Shown: in pieces, positions 18,801-26,143 of the stretch
Layout of the letters: every line of letters begins with the position of its first letter
How positions within the stretch are numbered: the first letter of the stretch is position 1
Source: Phycisphaerae bacterium
GTDB lineage: Bacteria > Planctomycetota > Phycisphaerae > Phycisphaerales > Phycisphaeraceae
Length of the DNA stretch: 50,773 nt
Assembly (NCBI GenBank): GCA_030432595.1
Contig: JAUIGU010000028.1
Coordinates: forward strand, 1 to 50,773
Reading direction: 5' to 3'
The notes under the pieces: generated by a model
Database searches by the model: none
Told to the model about the DNA's origin: nothing
What the model saw: the letters and a program-made list of their open reading frames with translations, nothing else
Made by a program: the position numbers and the translations under genes

Positions 18801-18906
18801 CAAGCGCGTACAGCGCCACCGCCACCGGCACCGCGATCAACAACCGCCGCCGCCACCGGCCGCGCTTGCGAGTCTTGGTCACCCCTTGATCGTTTTTCGA
18901 GGTCAT
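15841..18906 (-). CDS. DUF748 / AsmA-like envelope protein
   Basis: 1021 residues. A basic cytoplasmic start (TRKRGRWRRR) and one N-terminal membrane anchor (about 21-43, LLIAVPVAVALYALVGFFVV) lead to a very long extracytoplasmic beta-rich region. Typical DUF748 features include LRVGQIKLNPFTLALTVEDA, FDLSLYHPYI, LAAFSGYSGKF and the C-terminal AALSIEATHKLKQLHEAL. AsmA/DUF748 proteins are thought to bridge inner and outer membranes and move lipids, so a similar role is inferred. Low-complexity acidic linkers occur near 410-430 and 900-960. The start is MTSKND (18906), just before the anchor; 42 extra upstream residues look non-coding. The upstream gene purC is separated by a terminator. Confidence 0.88.
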   Translation of the reverse strand: MTSKNDQGVTKTRKRGRWRRRLLIAVPVAVALYALVGFFVVPWVAQRWVVPMLGEQINGTLRVGQIKLNPFTLALTVEDAAVEDEAGEALLGFARFHGNLQASSGFREGFVLRTVELDGPFAHAVLREDGTLNLADVLKPSETEAAEPWTLPRVRGEGVVVRDGLVSFRDRMVPDSPDRKAEPLTFTIGAFDSQPLHANTHRFSAQTEAAEQITWEGQVYLNPLTATGRVEVDQFDLSLYHPYIRQTVPVRVDEGRATLALTYELAPAASPRVAKVHVETAALDGLKVTLEDRPLLSAQRLEVVDVNADAVARSVVVGRVGAVSPAVAVKREADGTLPVVEALEGLLAPPTPANAPASAESSDGAAADAEPFDPAEGLPRPLDEAVRSAIALSHDALQPWKLEVVAVAVEDSGASWRDEAVSPAAEIVVQDATLTAGPIRSDEGFAVPFEAGAALASGGTMSANGRAEPLASRLRAETFAVDGLEVSPAVPYLAQAVPMVELRGGSVNVHGSSLDVSLPVEVNQPPNLAVGELEVTAGGVDVSLTDVDPNATLILSEMSLKLTALDTASSEPAAFSFAAKPNGALVTADGTILPDLADPMNATVNLEARFVDALSLAAFSGYSGKFVGRRIATGTLATDQAITVKLAGKQLDALVPVKIEDFNFGEKVDSPDAVKLPVGLAVAILKGPDGTINPPAIPIKGDLTDPSVSVGGLVVHALTNLVTGIVASPFKMLAGALGGEDDQDADFSFVAFAPGDAALSIEATHKLKQLHEALAQRPALSLALAASPVGAADENALRKAVFLQRLREKTAATLPAADPRRADPTQINVTAAQYRDAIRLAFGAGSDADDASGGGVDGVPVLDPDAGDVVTEAEAQERQRQPRRRIRGGRATRHGPTETLNDEPLLGDDPLGLSTDGTDASDDPRTSDETPAAQDPPGSVNAKTGGSFDFAAAEAEVLSGFDVTPNAAANLLKARLDAVRNHLVNELGLAPDRVGLIEPSTADPDAGAPESPRVTFELGAS

Positions 18907-19035
18907 GGTCACGCGACATTGTACGGCCCGGCCGCGCCGAACCAAGCGGAGCGCCCCGGAGGGAACGGGACGCGTTGGCTCGATGGCATTGACCTTCAAC
19001 GAACGCAAACCAAAACGCGGGCTGAATCGCAAACC

Positions 19036-19072
19036 AAAAAAGAAGAGCCCACGCGTGGCGCTGCGTGGGCCC
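19036..19072 (-). terminator. Rho-independent terminator after purC
   Basis: Read on the minus strand, the stem GGGCCCACGC / GCGTGGGCTC (19072-19063 and 19054-19045, one mismatch) is followed by TTCTTTTTT. It lies about 95 nt past the purC stop and 130 nt before the next minus-strand start. Confidence 0.8.
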
Positions 19073-19165
19073 TTGCGCGGCGGCCGAAGCCACCGACTTG
19101 ATCGGTTGAACCCCCGGAATGTAGCAGAGGACCCGCCGGATGCAAAGCGAAAAAAGGCGCGCGGT

Positions 19166-20125
19166 TCAAGTCAGCGCCGGCACGCCGAGCAGGCGCATCG
19201 CTTCGTCGTAGCGCGCGGCGGTCTGCGCCACGATGTCGTCGGGCAGGTCGGGGCCTGGCGATTGCTTGTGCCACTTCCCTTGCGCAACGAGTTCTTCGAG
19301 GTAGTTACGGACGAATTGCTTGTCGAAGCTCGGCTGGTCGTGCCCGGGTTCGTATTCATCCGCCGGCCAAAACCGCGAGCTGTCGGGCGTGAGCACCTCG
19401 TCGATCAGGATCGGGGCGGGGTTGTCCGTGCCGCGGGGCAGGCCGAACTCGAGCTTGGTGTCGGCCAGGATGATGCCGCGCTGCGCCGCGTAGTCGTGGC
19501 CGAAGCGGTACACGTCGAGCGTGCGCCGCCGCAGGATCTCCATCCGTTCACGGCCGACCAGGTCGCACGCCTGATCAAACGAGATGTTCTCGTCGTGGCC
19601 TTGCGCGGCCTTGGTCGCGGGCGTGAAGATCGGTTCGGGCAGTTTGTCGCACTGCCTGAGCCCCGGCGGCAGCGTCACGCCGCAAACCGTCCCGTCGCGC
19701 TGATACTCCTTCCACCCCGAGCCGGCGAGGTAGCCGCGGGCGACGCACTCGATGGGGATCACGTCGGTCGGCCGGCCGATCATGACGCGGCCGCGCAGCG
19801 TGTCCCGTTGTGCATCAGTCAACCCGGACAGGTCGGCGGGGTCGGTCGAGAGCAGGTGGTGCGGCAGCGCGTCGCCGAAATGTGCCGCGAGCCGGTCGAA
19901 CCACATCGCGGCGGTGGCGGTAAGCACCTTGCCCTTGCCGGGCACGCCGCGCGGCATAACCACGTCAAAGGCGGACAGCCGGTCGGTCGCCACGAGCACC
20001 ACGCACGGCCGGCCGTCGGCGGTCGTGCCGTCGTAGACGTCGCGGACCTTGCCGCCGCGACGGTGGGGCAGCGGCAGGTCGGTGGCCATGAGCGCGGCGT
20101 CGGCGCAGGAGAAGTCGGCGGACAT
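19166..20125 (-). CDS. purC: Phosphoribosylaminoimidazole-succinocarboxamide synthase
   Basis: Joins CAIR and aspartate with ATP to give SAICAR in purine synthesis; cytosolic. The 319 residues match the longer SAICAR synthetase form: RRGGKVRDVYD, ATDRLSAFDVVMPRGVPGKGK, MIGRPTDVIPIECVARGYLAGSGWKEYQ (visible as PIECVARGYLAGSG), and GIILADTKLEFGL with the catalytic lysines. ATG 20125 is used; ATG 20089 (MATDLP) is an equally reasonable start because the family motif begins after it. Transcribed divergently from the MarR gene with 87 nt between. Together with guaB it shows purine genes scattered rather than clustered here. Confidence 0.96.
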   Translation of the reverse strand: MSADFSCADAALMATDLPLPHRRGGKVRDVYDGTTADGRPCVVLVATDRLSAFDVVMPRGVPGKGKVLTATAAMWFDRLAAHFGDALPHHLLSTDPADLSGLTDAQRDTLRGRVMIGRPTDVIPIECVARGYLAGSGWKEYQRDGTVCGVTLPPGLRQCDKLPEPIFTPATKAAQGHDENISFDQACDLVGRERMEILRRRTLDVYRFGHDYAAQRGIILADTKLEFGLPRGTDNPAPILIDEVLTPDSSRFWPADEYEPGHDQPSFDKQFVRNYLEELVAQGKWHKQSPGPDLPDDIVAQTAARYDEAMRLLGVPALT

Positions 20126-20212
20126 GGACAGAGCCTAACGCCTTCCTAAGAGGCTGGTCGGGGCGATCGGTCGGAGCAAGGCACGCGGGGGGAGCGTCCG
20201 TTAAAGTCCGGT

Positions 20213-20740
20213 GTGGCCGGCAAGAAGAAAAAACCTCAGGACGCATCCCCCCGCCCGGCGCGGCACTCCGGGCTGGCCGACGAGATCGGCAAACGCGACC
20301 CGTTCTACAGCGTCAGCCAGGAGGCGTATCTCAATCTCGTGCGCACCGCGAGCGTGCTCTCCAAGCCCCTGGACTGCCTGATGCGTAAGCACGGGCTGAC
20401 CCGCTCGACCTACAACGTGCTCCGCATCCTGCGCGGGCACCACCCCGGCGGCCTGCCCTCGCAGGAGATCGGCCCCAAGCTGCTCGACCGCGCCGCCGAC
20501 GTCACCCGCCTCATCGACCGCCTCGTCCGCGAAGAACTCGCCCAGCGGCAGCGCGACGACCGCGACCGCCGGGTCATCCGCGTCCGCATCACGCGCTCGG
20601 GCCTGAACCTGCTGCGGAAACTCGACAAGCCCGTCAACCACCTCCACGACCACAACTTCCCCCGGCTGAACGAAGCAGAACTGGTCAAGATGATCACGCT
20701 GCTGGAGAAGGCGCGGCTGCCGGACGAAGTCGACGACTAA
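20213..20740 (+). CDS. MarR family transcriptional regulator
   Basis: 175 residues with a basic N-terminus (AGKKKKPQ). The winged-helix core runs from STYNVLRILRG through the recognition-helix region SQEIGPKLLDRAADVTRLIDRLV to the wing ERQ-like segment RDDRDRRVIRVRITRSG, the best-known MarR signature. A C-terminal dimerisation helix follows. Start GTG 20213 is accepted because it precedes the lysine stretch, but its ribosome site is weak (GGGGGGAG lies 20 nt upstream). As a dimer it would bind a palindrome, possibly in the 87-nt gap shared with purC; I could not pick out a clear operator there. Confidence 0.9.
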   Translation: MAGKKKKPQDASPRPARHSGLADEIGKRDPFYSVSQEAYLNLVRTASVLSKPLDCLMRKHGLTRSTYNVLRILRGHHPGGLPSQEIGPKLLDRAADVTRLIDRLVREELAQRQRDDRDRRVIRVRITRSGLNLLRKLDKPVNHLHDHNFPRLNEAELVKMITLLEKARLPDEVDD

Positions 20741-20766
20741 AGCAGTTTGCATCCTTTCTGTCTCTA

Positions 20767-20837
20767 AGCTGCGACGCACCGCGTCGCAGGTGTCACCAAT
20801 AATTGACGATACAACAGCGACGCGGCGCGTCGCAGCT
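20767..20837. repeat. 21-bp inverted repeat
   Basis: Arms 20767-20787 and 20817-20837 are reverse complements with one mismatch, around a 29-nt AT-richer centre. Each arm contains nested GCGACGC/GCGTCGC palindromes. It lies 27 nt after the MarR stop and 27 nt before the stop of the convergent HIT gene, so it could end both transcripts, though no T-run is present. Confidence 0.65.
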
Positions 20838-20863
20838 AAAAGGCATTCATCTCGCAATGCGCT

Positions 20864-21322
20864 CTAAGTAGCCTGAGTACGTCCCGTGCGGTCCAGCGCC
20901 GCGCCGATCGTATCCATCCGCGGGCGGTGTTGTTCGTCGTCGAACGGCTCGTGTTGCCAGCGCTCCATGTGGGTAAACGGCGACGCGGTGCGATACGCCT
21001 CGGGCTCGTCGGCGAAGCGCGGGTGGGCGTGGGCGTGGAGGGCGGGTTCGAGGTTGCCCAGGATCGAGTAGTTGATGCGGACCGCGCCGGTGGCTTCGAG
21101 GATTGCGTCACCGAGCGCGGCGAGGTCGCCCAGGAACGCGACGCGGTCGTCGATCTCGAGGTCGTTGAGCGTCGGCACCACCGGGTCCGGCAGCAGCAGG
21201 CAATACCCCGGCAGGAACTGCGAATCCCCCAGCACCGCCCAGCCGCTACGCATCCTGCGGATCACCGTGGGGTTCTCGTGCTGCTGCGCGGCGCGGACGC
21301 GTTGGTGGATGACGGTCGGCAT
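20864..21322 (-). CDS. HIT family hydrolase, diadenosine tetraphosphate hydrolase-like
   Basis: 152 residues. The histidine triad is LHAHAHPRF (His-x-His-x-His), preceded by YSILGNLEPA, the arrangement of the HIT subgroup annotated as Ap4A hydrolases. GYCLLLPDPVV corresponds to the family strand near the nucleotide site. Such enzymes cleave nucleotide phosphoanhydride or phosphoramidate bonds in the cytosol; the exact substrate cannot be read from the sequence. ATG 21322 starts the conserved region. The 50-residue upward extension of the frame is Cys/Phe-rich and not convincing. Confidence 0.86.
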   Translation of the reverse strand: MPTVIHQRVRAAQQHENPTVIRRMRSGWAVLGDSQFLPGYCLLLPDPVVPTLNDLEIDDRVAFLGDLAALGDAILEATGAVRINYSILGNLEPALHAHAHPRFADEPEAYRTASPFTHMERWQHEPFDDEQHRPRMDTIGAALDRTGRTQAT

Positions 21323-21815
21323 AGGTCGGTTTGTTTTCCGGTTTACCAAAGACAGAAAAATCACGAAGAATGTGTCACCCGAAACGCAAGCATGGCTCGC
21401 CGCGTTCGTCTTTTCGATGACCACAAGAGTGGATCGGATCTGACCGTAGCGTCGTAGAATACATCGAGACAACTCGGAACCACGGGCGGGATGGTCGTCG
21501 TCTTGATTCGCAGCCTGATCCGCGTATTGCCCTTCATTGATTCCTGATTCTTATCCGGCTGCGGCTTGTTTTTGCTGACCCACCCTTGCCCTGGGCGTGC
21601 TCGACGGGCGTTCCGCCGGGCGTGCTGTGACGTGGGCAGGCCCGTGAGTGTGCCCTGCGTCACGGCGTTGGCAGGCGCGGCCGCGGCCTCCACGGGTCGG
21701 CGGCGGCCGCCGTGAAAGGCTGGTGCGCTCATGGAAACCGTCAGGGTCGAAACGTCTGCATGGTTGGAACAAGCGAATTCTCACACGGATGTTGAGACCA
21801 TTCGTCCCTTCTTCC
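21323..21815. other. Intergenic region between the HIT gene and the membrane protein
   Basis: About 490 nt that should contain the HIT promoter (minus) and the promoter of the following plus-strand gene. The right half is GC-rich and the left half (21340-21560) is AT-richer, but I could not settle on a -35/-10 pair. A frame that would extend the next protein upstream opens at ATG 21731. Confidence 0.35.
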
Positions 21816-21835
21816 GGGGGCGGGGGCGGGGGCGG
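21816..21835 (+). promoter_or_regulatory. GGGGGC tandem repeat directly before the start codon
   Basis: Three GGGGGC units followed by GG abut ATG 21836. Four G-runs on the mRNA-sense strand could form a G-quadruplex at the ribosome site. If translation starts at ATG 21731 instead, the repeat codes for alternating Arg-Gly. Confidence 0.45.
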
Positions 21836-22999
21836 ATGCCGAACCCGTGCTTCCTGCTCAGCGGGCTGTGCATGCTGGTGGGGTGTTATTTGGTGAACGC
21901 CGCGGCGCACCTGCGGAAGGACGAACTGTTGCCGGTGGTAGGGATGGTGGTAACAGTCATGGTGTACCAGGCGCTGGTCGCGGCGCTGGCGGTGTGGCTG
22001 GTGCGACGGCCCGACGGGAACGAACACCGGCGGGACGCGGTGATGCTGTCGGGGTTGCTGTTGTTGTTGGCGTCGGACGTGACGCTGCTGCTGCAGGAGT
22101 TGGTGGTCGCGTCGCCGTGGGCGGGGGCGTTGTTGGGAACGTCGGCGTGCATGGCGAGCGTGATGGAGTTGTTGTGGGTCCTGGGCGCGCTGGGCGTGCG
22201 GCTGGGGCCAGTGGGGTGGGCGGTGACGGCGGCGAACCTGGCGCTGTCGTTCGCGCTGGCGGGTTTGTTCCGCGGGTTCGGGCACAACGGGTTCTTGCCG
22301 ACGGCGGCGGTGTACGCGGGGTGCTGGGTGGTGGCGGGGTCGGTTGGATGGACGTCGGCGTTGTGGGTGGCGCACGCGTGGCACGAGCCGTGGCGGGCGA
22401 CGAAGCTGCACGCGTTCGTGCTCGCGGTGCCGGTCGGCGCGCAGCTGCTGCACCTGTGGGCGGGGACTTTTGCGTTCGGCATCGACATGTCGGCGACCTT
22501 GATCGCGCCGCTATTGGTCGGTCTGGCCGCCGCGTTGATGCTGCTGTGTCCCGCGTGGATCGGCCGGCCCGCTGGGGTGCTGGCAATGCTGCTCGCGCTG
22601 GCAATGACCGGCGACGTGCCGTGGATGCCCGACCACACGGGCCTGACGCCGTGGCGGCTGACGCTGCTGGGGTGCGCGGCGGTGCTGCTCGCCTCGGGGT
22701 TGCTGGTGCGTTCGTGGATGTGGGCGGCGACGTCGGCGTTGCCGGCGGCGCTGGTGTTCGTGGGCGCCGGCGCGGACGACACCGGCAAGACGCTCGGACA
22801 AGCCGGCCAGCGCTCGGCGGGCTGGCTCGGCGAGGCCTGGGCCGTGGTGCGCGGCCTGGTCCCGGACACGATGATGGAGTGGGGCGTGACCGCGGTGGCG
22901 CTCGCGTTCCTGCTGCTGGGGGCAGGCACGGCGTGGGTCACCCGGCGGAACAAATACGATCCGCCCACGCGGCCAGCCAACGTCACCACGCCATCCTGA
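21836..22999 (+). CDS. Polytopic membrane protein, function unknown
   Basis: 387 residues from ATG 21836 with about ten to twelve predicted membrane helices, beginning MPNPCFLLSGLCMLVGCYLV and ending in a short basic/polar tail (VTRRNKYDPPTRPA). A glycine/Asp loop (GAGADDTGKTLGQAGQRSAG) lies before the last helices. I do not recognise a family with confidence. The start could be ATG 21731, adding 35 polar residues ending in Arg-Gly repeats; 21836 is preferred because the hydrophobic segment begins at once. Codons here end in G far more often than in neighbouring genes (GTG, GCG, CTG, TTG). The end overlaps the convergent TauE/SafE-type gene by 17 bp. Confidence 0.82.
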   Translation: MPNPCFLLSGLCMLVGCYLVNAAAHLRKDELLPVVGMVVTVMVYQALVAALAVWLVRRPDGNEHRRDAVMLSGLLLLLASDVTLLLQELVVASPWAGALLGTSACMASVMELLWVLGALGVRLGPVGWAVTAANLALSFALAGLFRGFGHNGFLPTAAVYAGCWVVAGSVGWTSALWVAHAWHEPWRATKLHAFVLAVPVGAQLLHLWAGTFAFGIDMSATLIAPLLVGLAAALMLLCPAWIGRPAGVLAMLLALAMTGDVPWMPDHTGLTPWRLTLLGCAAVLLASGLLVRSWMWAATSALPAALVFVGAGADDTGKTLGQAGQRSAGWLGEAWAVVRGLVPDTMMEWGVTAVALAFLLLGAGTAWVTRRNKYDPPTRPANVTTPS

Positions 23000-23879
23000 C
23001 CGCGGCAACGATCATGAGCACGATGAACGCCAGCCGGACGTACCGGATCGGCAGCCGGTGCGTCAGCGCTGCGCCCAGCCGGCCGCCGACCCACGCGGTG
23101 GGCGCGAGCAGCGCCGCGAGCGTGACGCCGGAGACCCAGGAGAGCGTGGCCGTGCCGTCGCCGTTTTCCGCGGGTGGGGTGACGGCCGCATGTTGCGCGA
23201 GCGTTGCGTTTTTATAGACCGCGCCGATCGCGGCGCTGAGGCAGATCACGGCGCTGCTGTTGGCAATGGCGTTGCGCAGCGGGAGTTTGAGCACGGCCTG
23301 CTGCAGCGGCACCGCCACCGCCCCGCCGCCGATGCCCAGGAGCCCGGCGATCAGGCCCATAACCGCGCCGACGAGCAACGTGAGGACGGGTGACGGGGTC
23401 GGCACAGATTCCGGTTCGAGGCTTTGTTCGGCGGGTGGCTCGCCTTCACGCGGCTTGTTCCGCCGGGCGTTCTTCCACTCGCTCCGCAACCGCGACACGT
23501 TCACCACGATCACGTAGCCGAGGAACACCGCCAACAACCGCCCGAGCCAGCGCCCCCCCGCCGGACCCGCGAACACGGGCAGGTTGCTCAGCGCCACGCC
23601 GACCACGACGAACACCACCGCCGCGGGCAACATGAACCTGAGCACGCCCGGCAGGATCGCGCCGGCCTTTTTGTGTCGCAGCGCCGCGGGGATCGAGACC
23701 GCGACATTCGCCGCCATCGCCGCCGCCTGGTAGAGGTGCTGCGCGAACCCGAACACCAGCGTCAGCCCCGGAATCATCACGACGCTGCCGCCCACGCCGA
23801 GCATCCCGCCCAGCGTCCCGGCGACCAGGCCGATGACCGCGACCAGTGCGTAATCCAGAACGGTCCAGGCCTCGAGCAT
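22983..23879 (-). CDS. TauE/SafE (TSUP) family membrane transporter
   Basis: 298 residues and about eight membrane helices arranged as two related halves, each with the glycine-rich family motif: GTLGGMLGVGGSVVMIPGL near 20-38 and GLIAGLLGIGGGAVAVPL near 180. A hydrophilic loop (about 140-165, Lys/Arg/Pro/Glu-rich) separates the halves. The family exports sulfite, sulfoacetate or other organosulfur anions; the substrate is not indicated by the neighbours. ATG 23879 is a natural start just before the first helix. It overlaps the convergent membrane-protein gene at its 3' end. Confidence 0.9.
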   Translation of the reverse strand: MLEAWTVLDYALVAVIGLVAGTLGGMLGVGGSVVMIPGLTLVFGFAQHLYQAAAMAANVAVSIPAALRHKKAGAILPGVLRFMLPAAVVFVVVGVALSNLPVFAGPAGGRWLGRLLAVFLGYVIVVNVSRLRSEWKNARRNKPREGEPPAEQSLEPESVPTPSPVLTLLVGAVMGLIAGLLGIGGGAVAVPLQQAVLKLPLRNAIANSSAVICLSAAIGAVYKNATLAQHAAVTPPAENGDGTATLSWVSGVTLAALLAPTAWVGGRLGAALTHRLPIRYVRLAFIVLMIVAAVRMAW

Positions 23880-23935
23880 CGGGACACTCTAAAGCAGCCC
23901 GCAACGCGCGGTGGACGAATGGGTGACAGATCACA

Positions 23936-23973
23936 GAAAACGCCGACCGGCGCGACGTGCGCACCGGTCGGCG
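23936..23973 (-). terminator. Terminator of the PEP-CTERM gene at 24023
   Basis: On the minus strand the 10-bp stem CGCCGACCGG (23973-23964) / CCGGTCGGCG (23950-23941) with a 13-nt loop is followed by TTTTCTGT. It starts 50 nt after the stop codon. Confidence 0.75.
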
Positions 23974-24022
23974 ACTGAGGTTGCGATCGATGCGGCGAGG
24001 GCCGCCGCATGGTGGAACGCGT

Positions 24023-24790
24023 TCAAACTTCGCGACGGCGACACAACACGAGCACCGACGAGGCCGCGAGCAGACCCACCGTTGCGGGCTCGGGGACGAC
24101 AAACGCGCCGCCGGTGATTTGGCCTTGAACCTGCAGCCCCTGGTTGGGGTCTGCCGTCCCGGTCCCGACCGGGCCCGTGATGCCCAACGGGTTGGTCTCG
24201 ATCGAGATGATGCCGCCCGCCGACGCGAGCACCGAGAACGTGCCCTGCGCGTCGTCGGACAACGTGACGCGTGAGATCAGGAAATCATCCTCGTCCTGGA
24301 AGGGCCACCAGTAGCTCTCGGAGTATTCGGGCGAATTGGGGTCCGGGGGGTACATCGACCAGGCCGCGTTTGCGCCCTCGGAATCGATGCCGCCGGCCGC
24401 GTCTCCACCAAGGTTCACCGCGCCCGGACGGAAGGAAAAGACTTCGGTGATCATCTCGCCGGGCATCTCACTCGCTTCGCGGGCGTTCATCGTGAGGTAC
24501 GTTGCGAAGGAAGTGGAGGGCGAAACCGTCTGAGTGAACGCGTCGGCCGGCCCCTCCCAAGGATCAACCAACGGATCCACATACAACGAACCTTGCGTCA
24601 ACTCGATCAGCAACTGCGACCCCGTCCACCGGCTGTCGAAATCGATCGTGATGTCCGTGGTGGTGAACCCGTCCAGCGCCGAGCCGCCGGCGGAATTCGG
24701 GACATCGACAAAGTCGAACGCCGTGATCTGGGCCGACGCCCCACCGACCAGCGCGCACGACAACACAGCACCGAACAAACGTGAATTCAT
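24023..24790 (-). CDS. Secreted PEP-CTERM protein, paralogue of the one at 14746
   Basis: 255 residues. A signal peptide (LFGAVLSCALVGGASA) precedes the domain shared with the protein at 14746 (TAFDFVDVPNSAGG, TITIDF-like ITIDFDSRW, LLIELTQGSLY, GAVNLGG, FLISRVTLSDDAQGTFSVL). The tail has VPEPA, a hydrophobic segment (VGLLAASSVLVL) and CRRREV. A longer central insertion (about 105-150, rich in Tyr, Trp, Pro and Ser) is absent from the paralogue. ATG 24790 is chosen because AGGAGG stands about 8 nt upstream. It is a single-gene transcript with its own promoter and terminator. I expect export and exosortase-dependent anchoring or release; the function of the domain is unknown. Confidence 0.88.
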   Translation of the reverse strand: MNSRLFGAVLSCALVGGASAQITAFDFVDVPNSAGGSALDGFTTTDITIDFDSRWTGSQLLIELTQGSLYVDPLVDPWEGPADAFTQTVSPSTSFATYLTMNAREASEMPGEMITEVFSFRPGAVNLGGDAAGGIDSEGANAAWSMYPPDPNSPEYSESYWWPFQDEDDFLISRVTLSDDAQGTFSVLASAGGIISIETNPLGITGPVGTGTADPNQGLQVQGQITGGAFVVPEPATVGLLAASSVLVLCRRREV

Positions 24791-24871
24791 CACCGGAAGC
24801 CTCCTGTCAATAAAGCGGAACTCGGCCCGGAAAAAACTTCTCCGCTGAAGTCCTTTCCCCTTGCGGGGAAT

Positions 24872-24900
24872 AACGTAAGCAGATCCCCCACTTTCGTCAA
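24872..24900 (-). promoter_or_regulatory. Promoter for the PEP-CTERM gene at 24023, with palindrome at the start site
   Basis: TTGACG (24900-24895) and TACGTT (24877-24872) are separated by 17 nt on the minus strand. The perfect palindrome TTCCCC-GCAA-GGGGAA (24870-24855) covers the expected transcription start and could be an operator or a 5'-end hairpin. Confidence 0.6.
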
Positions 24901-24980
24901 GAAGTTTCTTTCGTTAACGCCGTGTTTGCACGGAGTATTCTTTCAAAGCAGGCCCGTCCTGCGCCGCCCGCCCGCATCGA

Positions 24981-25952
24981 TCAATATTCCCAGTGCCGAT
25001 CGAACACGCCGGTCATCGCGGTCGGATCGCCGTTCACAAAGTGTTGCAGGTTGTGGAGGAACAACGCCTCGAATCGTTCCGCGTGCAGGTTGGTGCGGCC
25101 GCAGACGTGCGGCGTGATCAACACGTTGGGTAGGCCCCACAGCGCGTGATCGCCGGGCAGGGGCTCGGGGTGCGTGACATCGAGCCCCGCCCAACTTTCG
25201 GGGCGTTGCGCGAGTTGCGTGGCGAGCGCATCGCTGTCGATCAGGCTGCCGCGGCCGACGTTGACCAGTCCCGCGTCGGGTTTCATGAGCGACAACCGCC
25301 GCGCGTCGAGCCGGCCACGCGTGTGCTTGGTGCCGGGCAGCGCCGCGACCACGACGTCAGCCTCGGCGAGCAGATCGTCGAGTGCGTCGTTACCCACGAC
25401 TTTATCGACGCCCGGCGGGCAAAGGGCCGATGCTTCACGCCGCATGCCCACGACGCGCATCCCGAACGCCGCAGCGCGGACCGCGACGTTGCGCCCGATG
25501 TCACCCAGGCCCAGGATCGCCAGGGTCTGCCCGGTCAGTTCCACGAAAGCCGGGTCGCCGATGCCCCAAGTTCGCTGTTGCTGTGCTTCGACGGCACGGT
25601 GCAGGTGGCAGCGGAAGTACAGCATCAAAGCGAAGACGTGCTCGGCGATCGTCTCCCCGTACACGCCGGCGGCGGTGGTGATCTGCCAGTGGTCGGGCAC
25701 CTTCCCGTTGATCGACGCGATGCCGGCGGAGGTGGTCTGCACCCACTCGAGATGCTTTGCGTCTTCGGGCGCGCTGCCGGGTTTGCCTTCCTTGAACAAC
25801 GGCCAACCGAGGAACACGTCCGCGTTCCGCCAGGCGTCGGCGAAGCCATCGTCATCGGGACGCAGGCGTGTGATCGTCGCGTCGGGCACGATCCGGCGCA
25901 CGTCCGCATCGAAGGTATCTCGATGCTGCCAGTAGCTGGTGAGGATGTTCAC
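24981..25952 (-). CDS. D-2-hydroxyacid dehydrogenase family protein
   Basis: 323 residues, NAD(P)-dependent and cytosolic; interconverts 2-oxoacids and D-2-hydroxyacids. The substrate-domain halves surround a Rossmann fold with ILGLGDIGRNVA at about 147-158. Catalytic positions are visible: Arg in LVNVGRGSLID, Glu in DVTHPEPLPGDHALWGLPN (shown here as THPEPLP) and His in ITPHVCGRT, placing it with the GyaR/GhrA-like group. The stretch LEWVQTTSAGIASI is typical of the substrate pocket. ATG 25952 has no close alternative. The physiological substrate (glyoxylate, hydroxypyruvate or a longer oxoacid) cannot be decided. Confidence 0.92.
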   Translation of the reverse strand: MNILTSYWQHRDTFDADVRRIVPDATITRLRPDDDGFADAWRNADVFLGWPLFKEGKPGSAPEDAKHLEWVQTTSAGIASINGKVPDHWQITTAAGVYGETIAEHVFALMLYFRCHLHRAVEAQQQRTWGIGDPAFVELTGQTLAILGLGDIGRNVAVRAAAFGMRVVGMRREASALCPPGVDKVVGNDALDDLLAEADVVVAALPGTKHTRGRLDARRLSLMKPDAGLVNVGRGSLIDSDALATQLAQRPESWAGLDVTHPEPLPGDHALWGLPNVLITPHVCGRTNLHAERFEALFLHNLQHFVNGDPTAMTGVFDRHWEY

Positions 25953-26143
25953 GAAAGATCTCCGGGACGCGACGGTTCACGCACACCCTAGCAAGTTGTT
26001 TCAACGAACAACCAGGCAAGACATCGATTCTCAATAAGTGTGCGACCGTCGCTTGCGACCGGGTGTGTTCGGGTTCTTGCACGGGCGCGAGCGACCGTGG
26101 CACCTCCACCTTGAAACCGAACGTCTCGACCTCAGCGTGGGCC

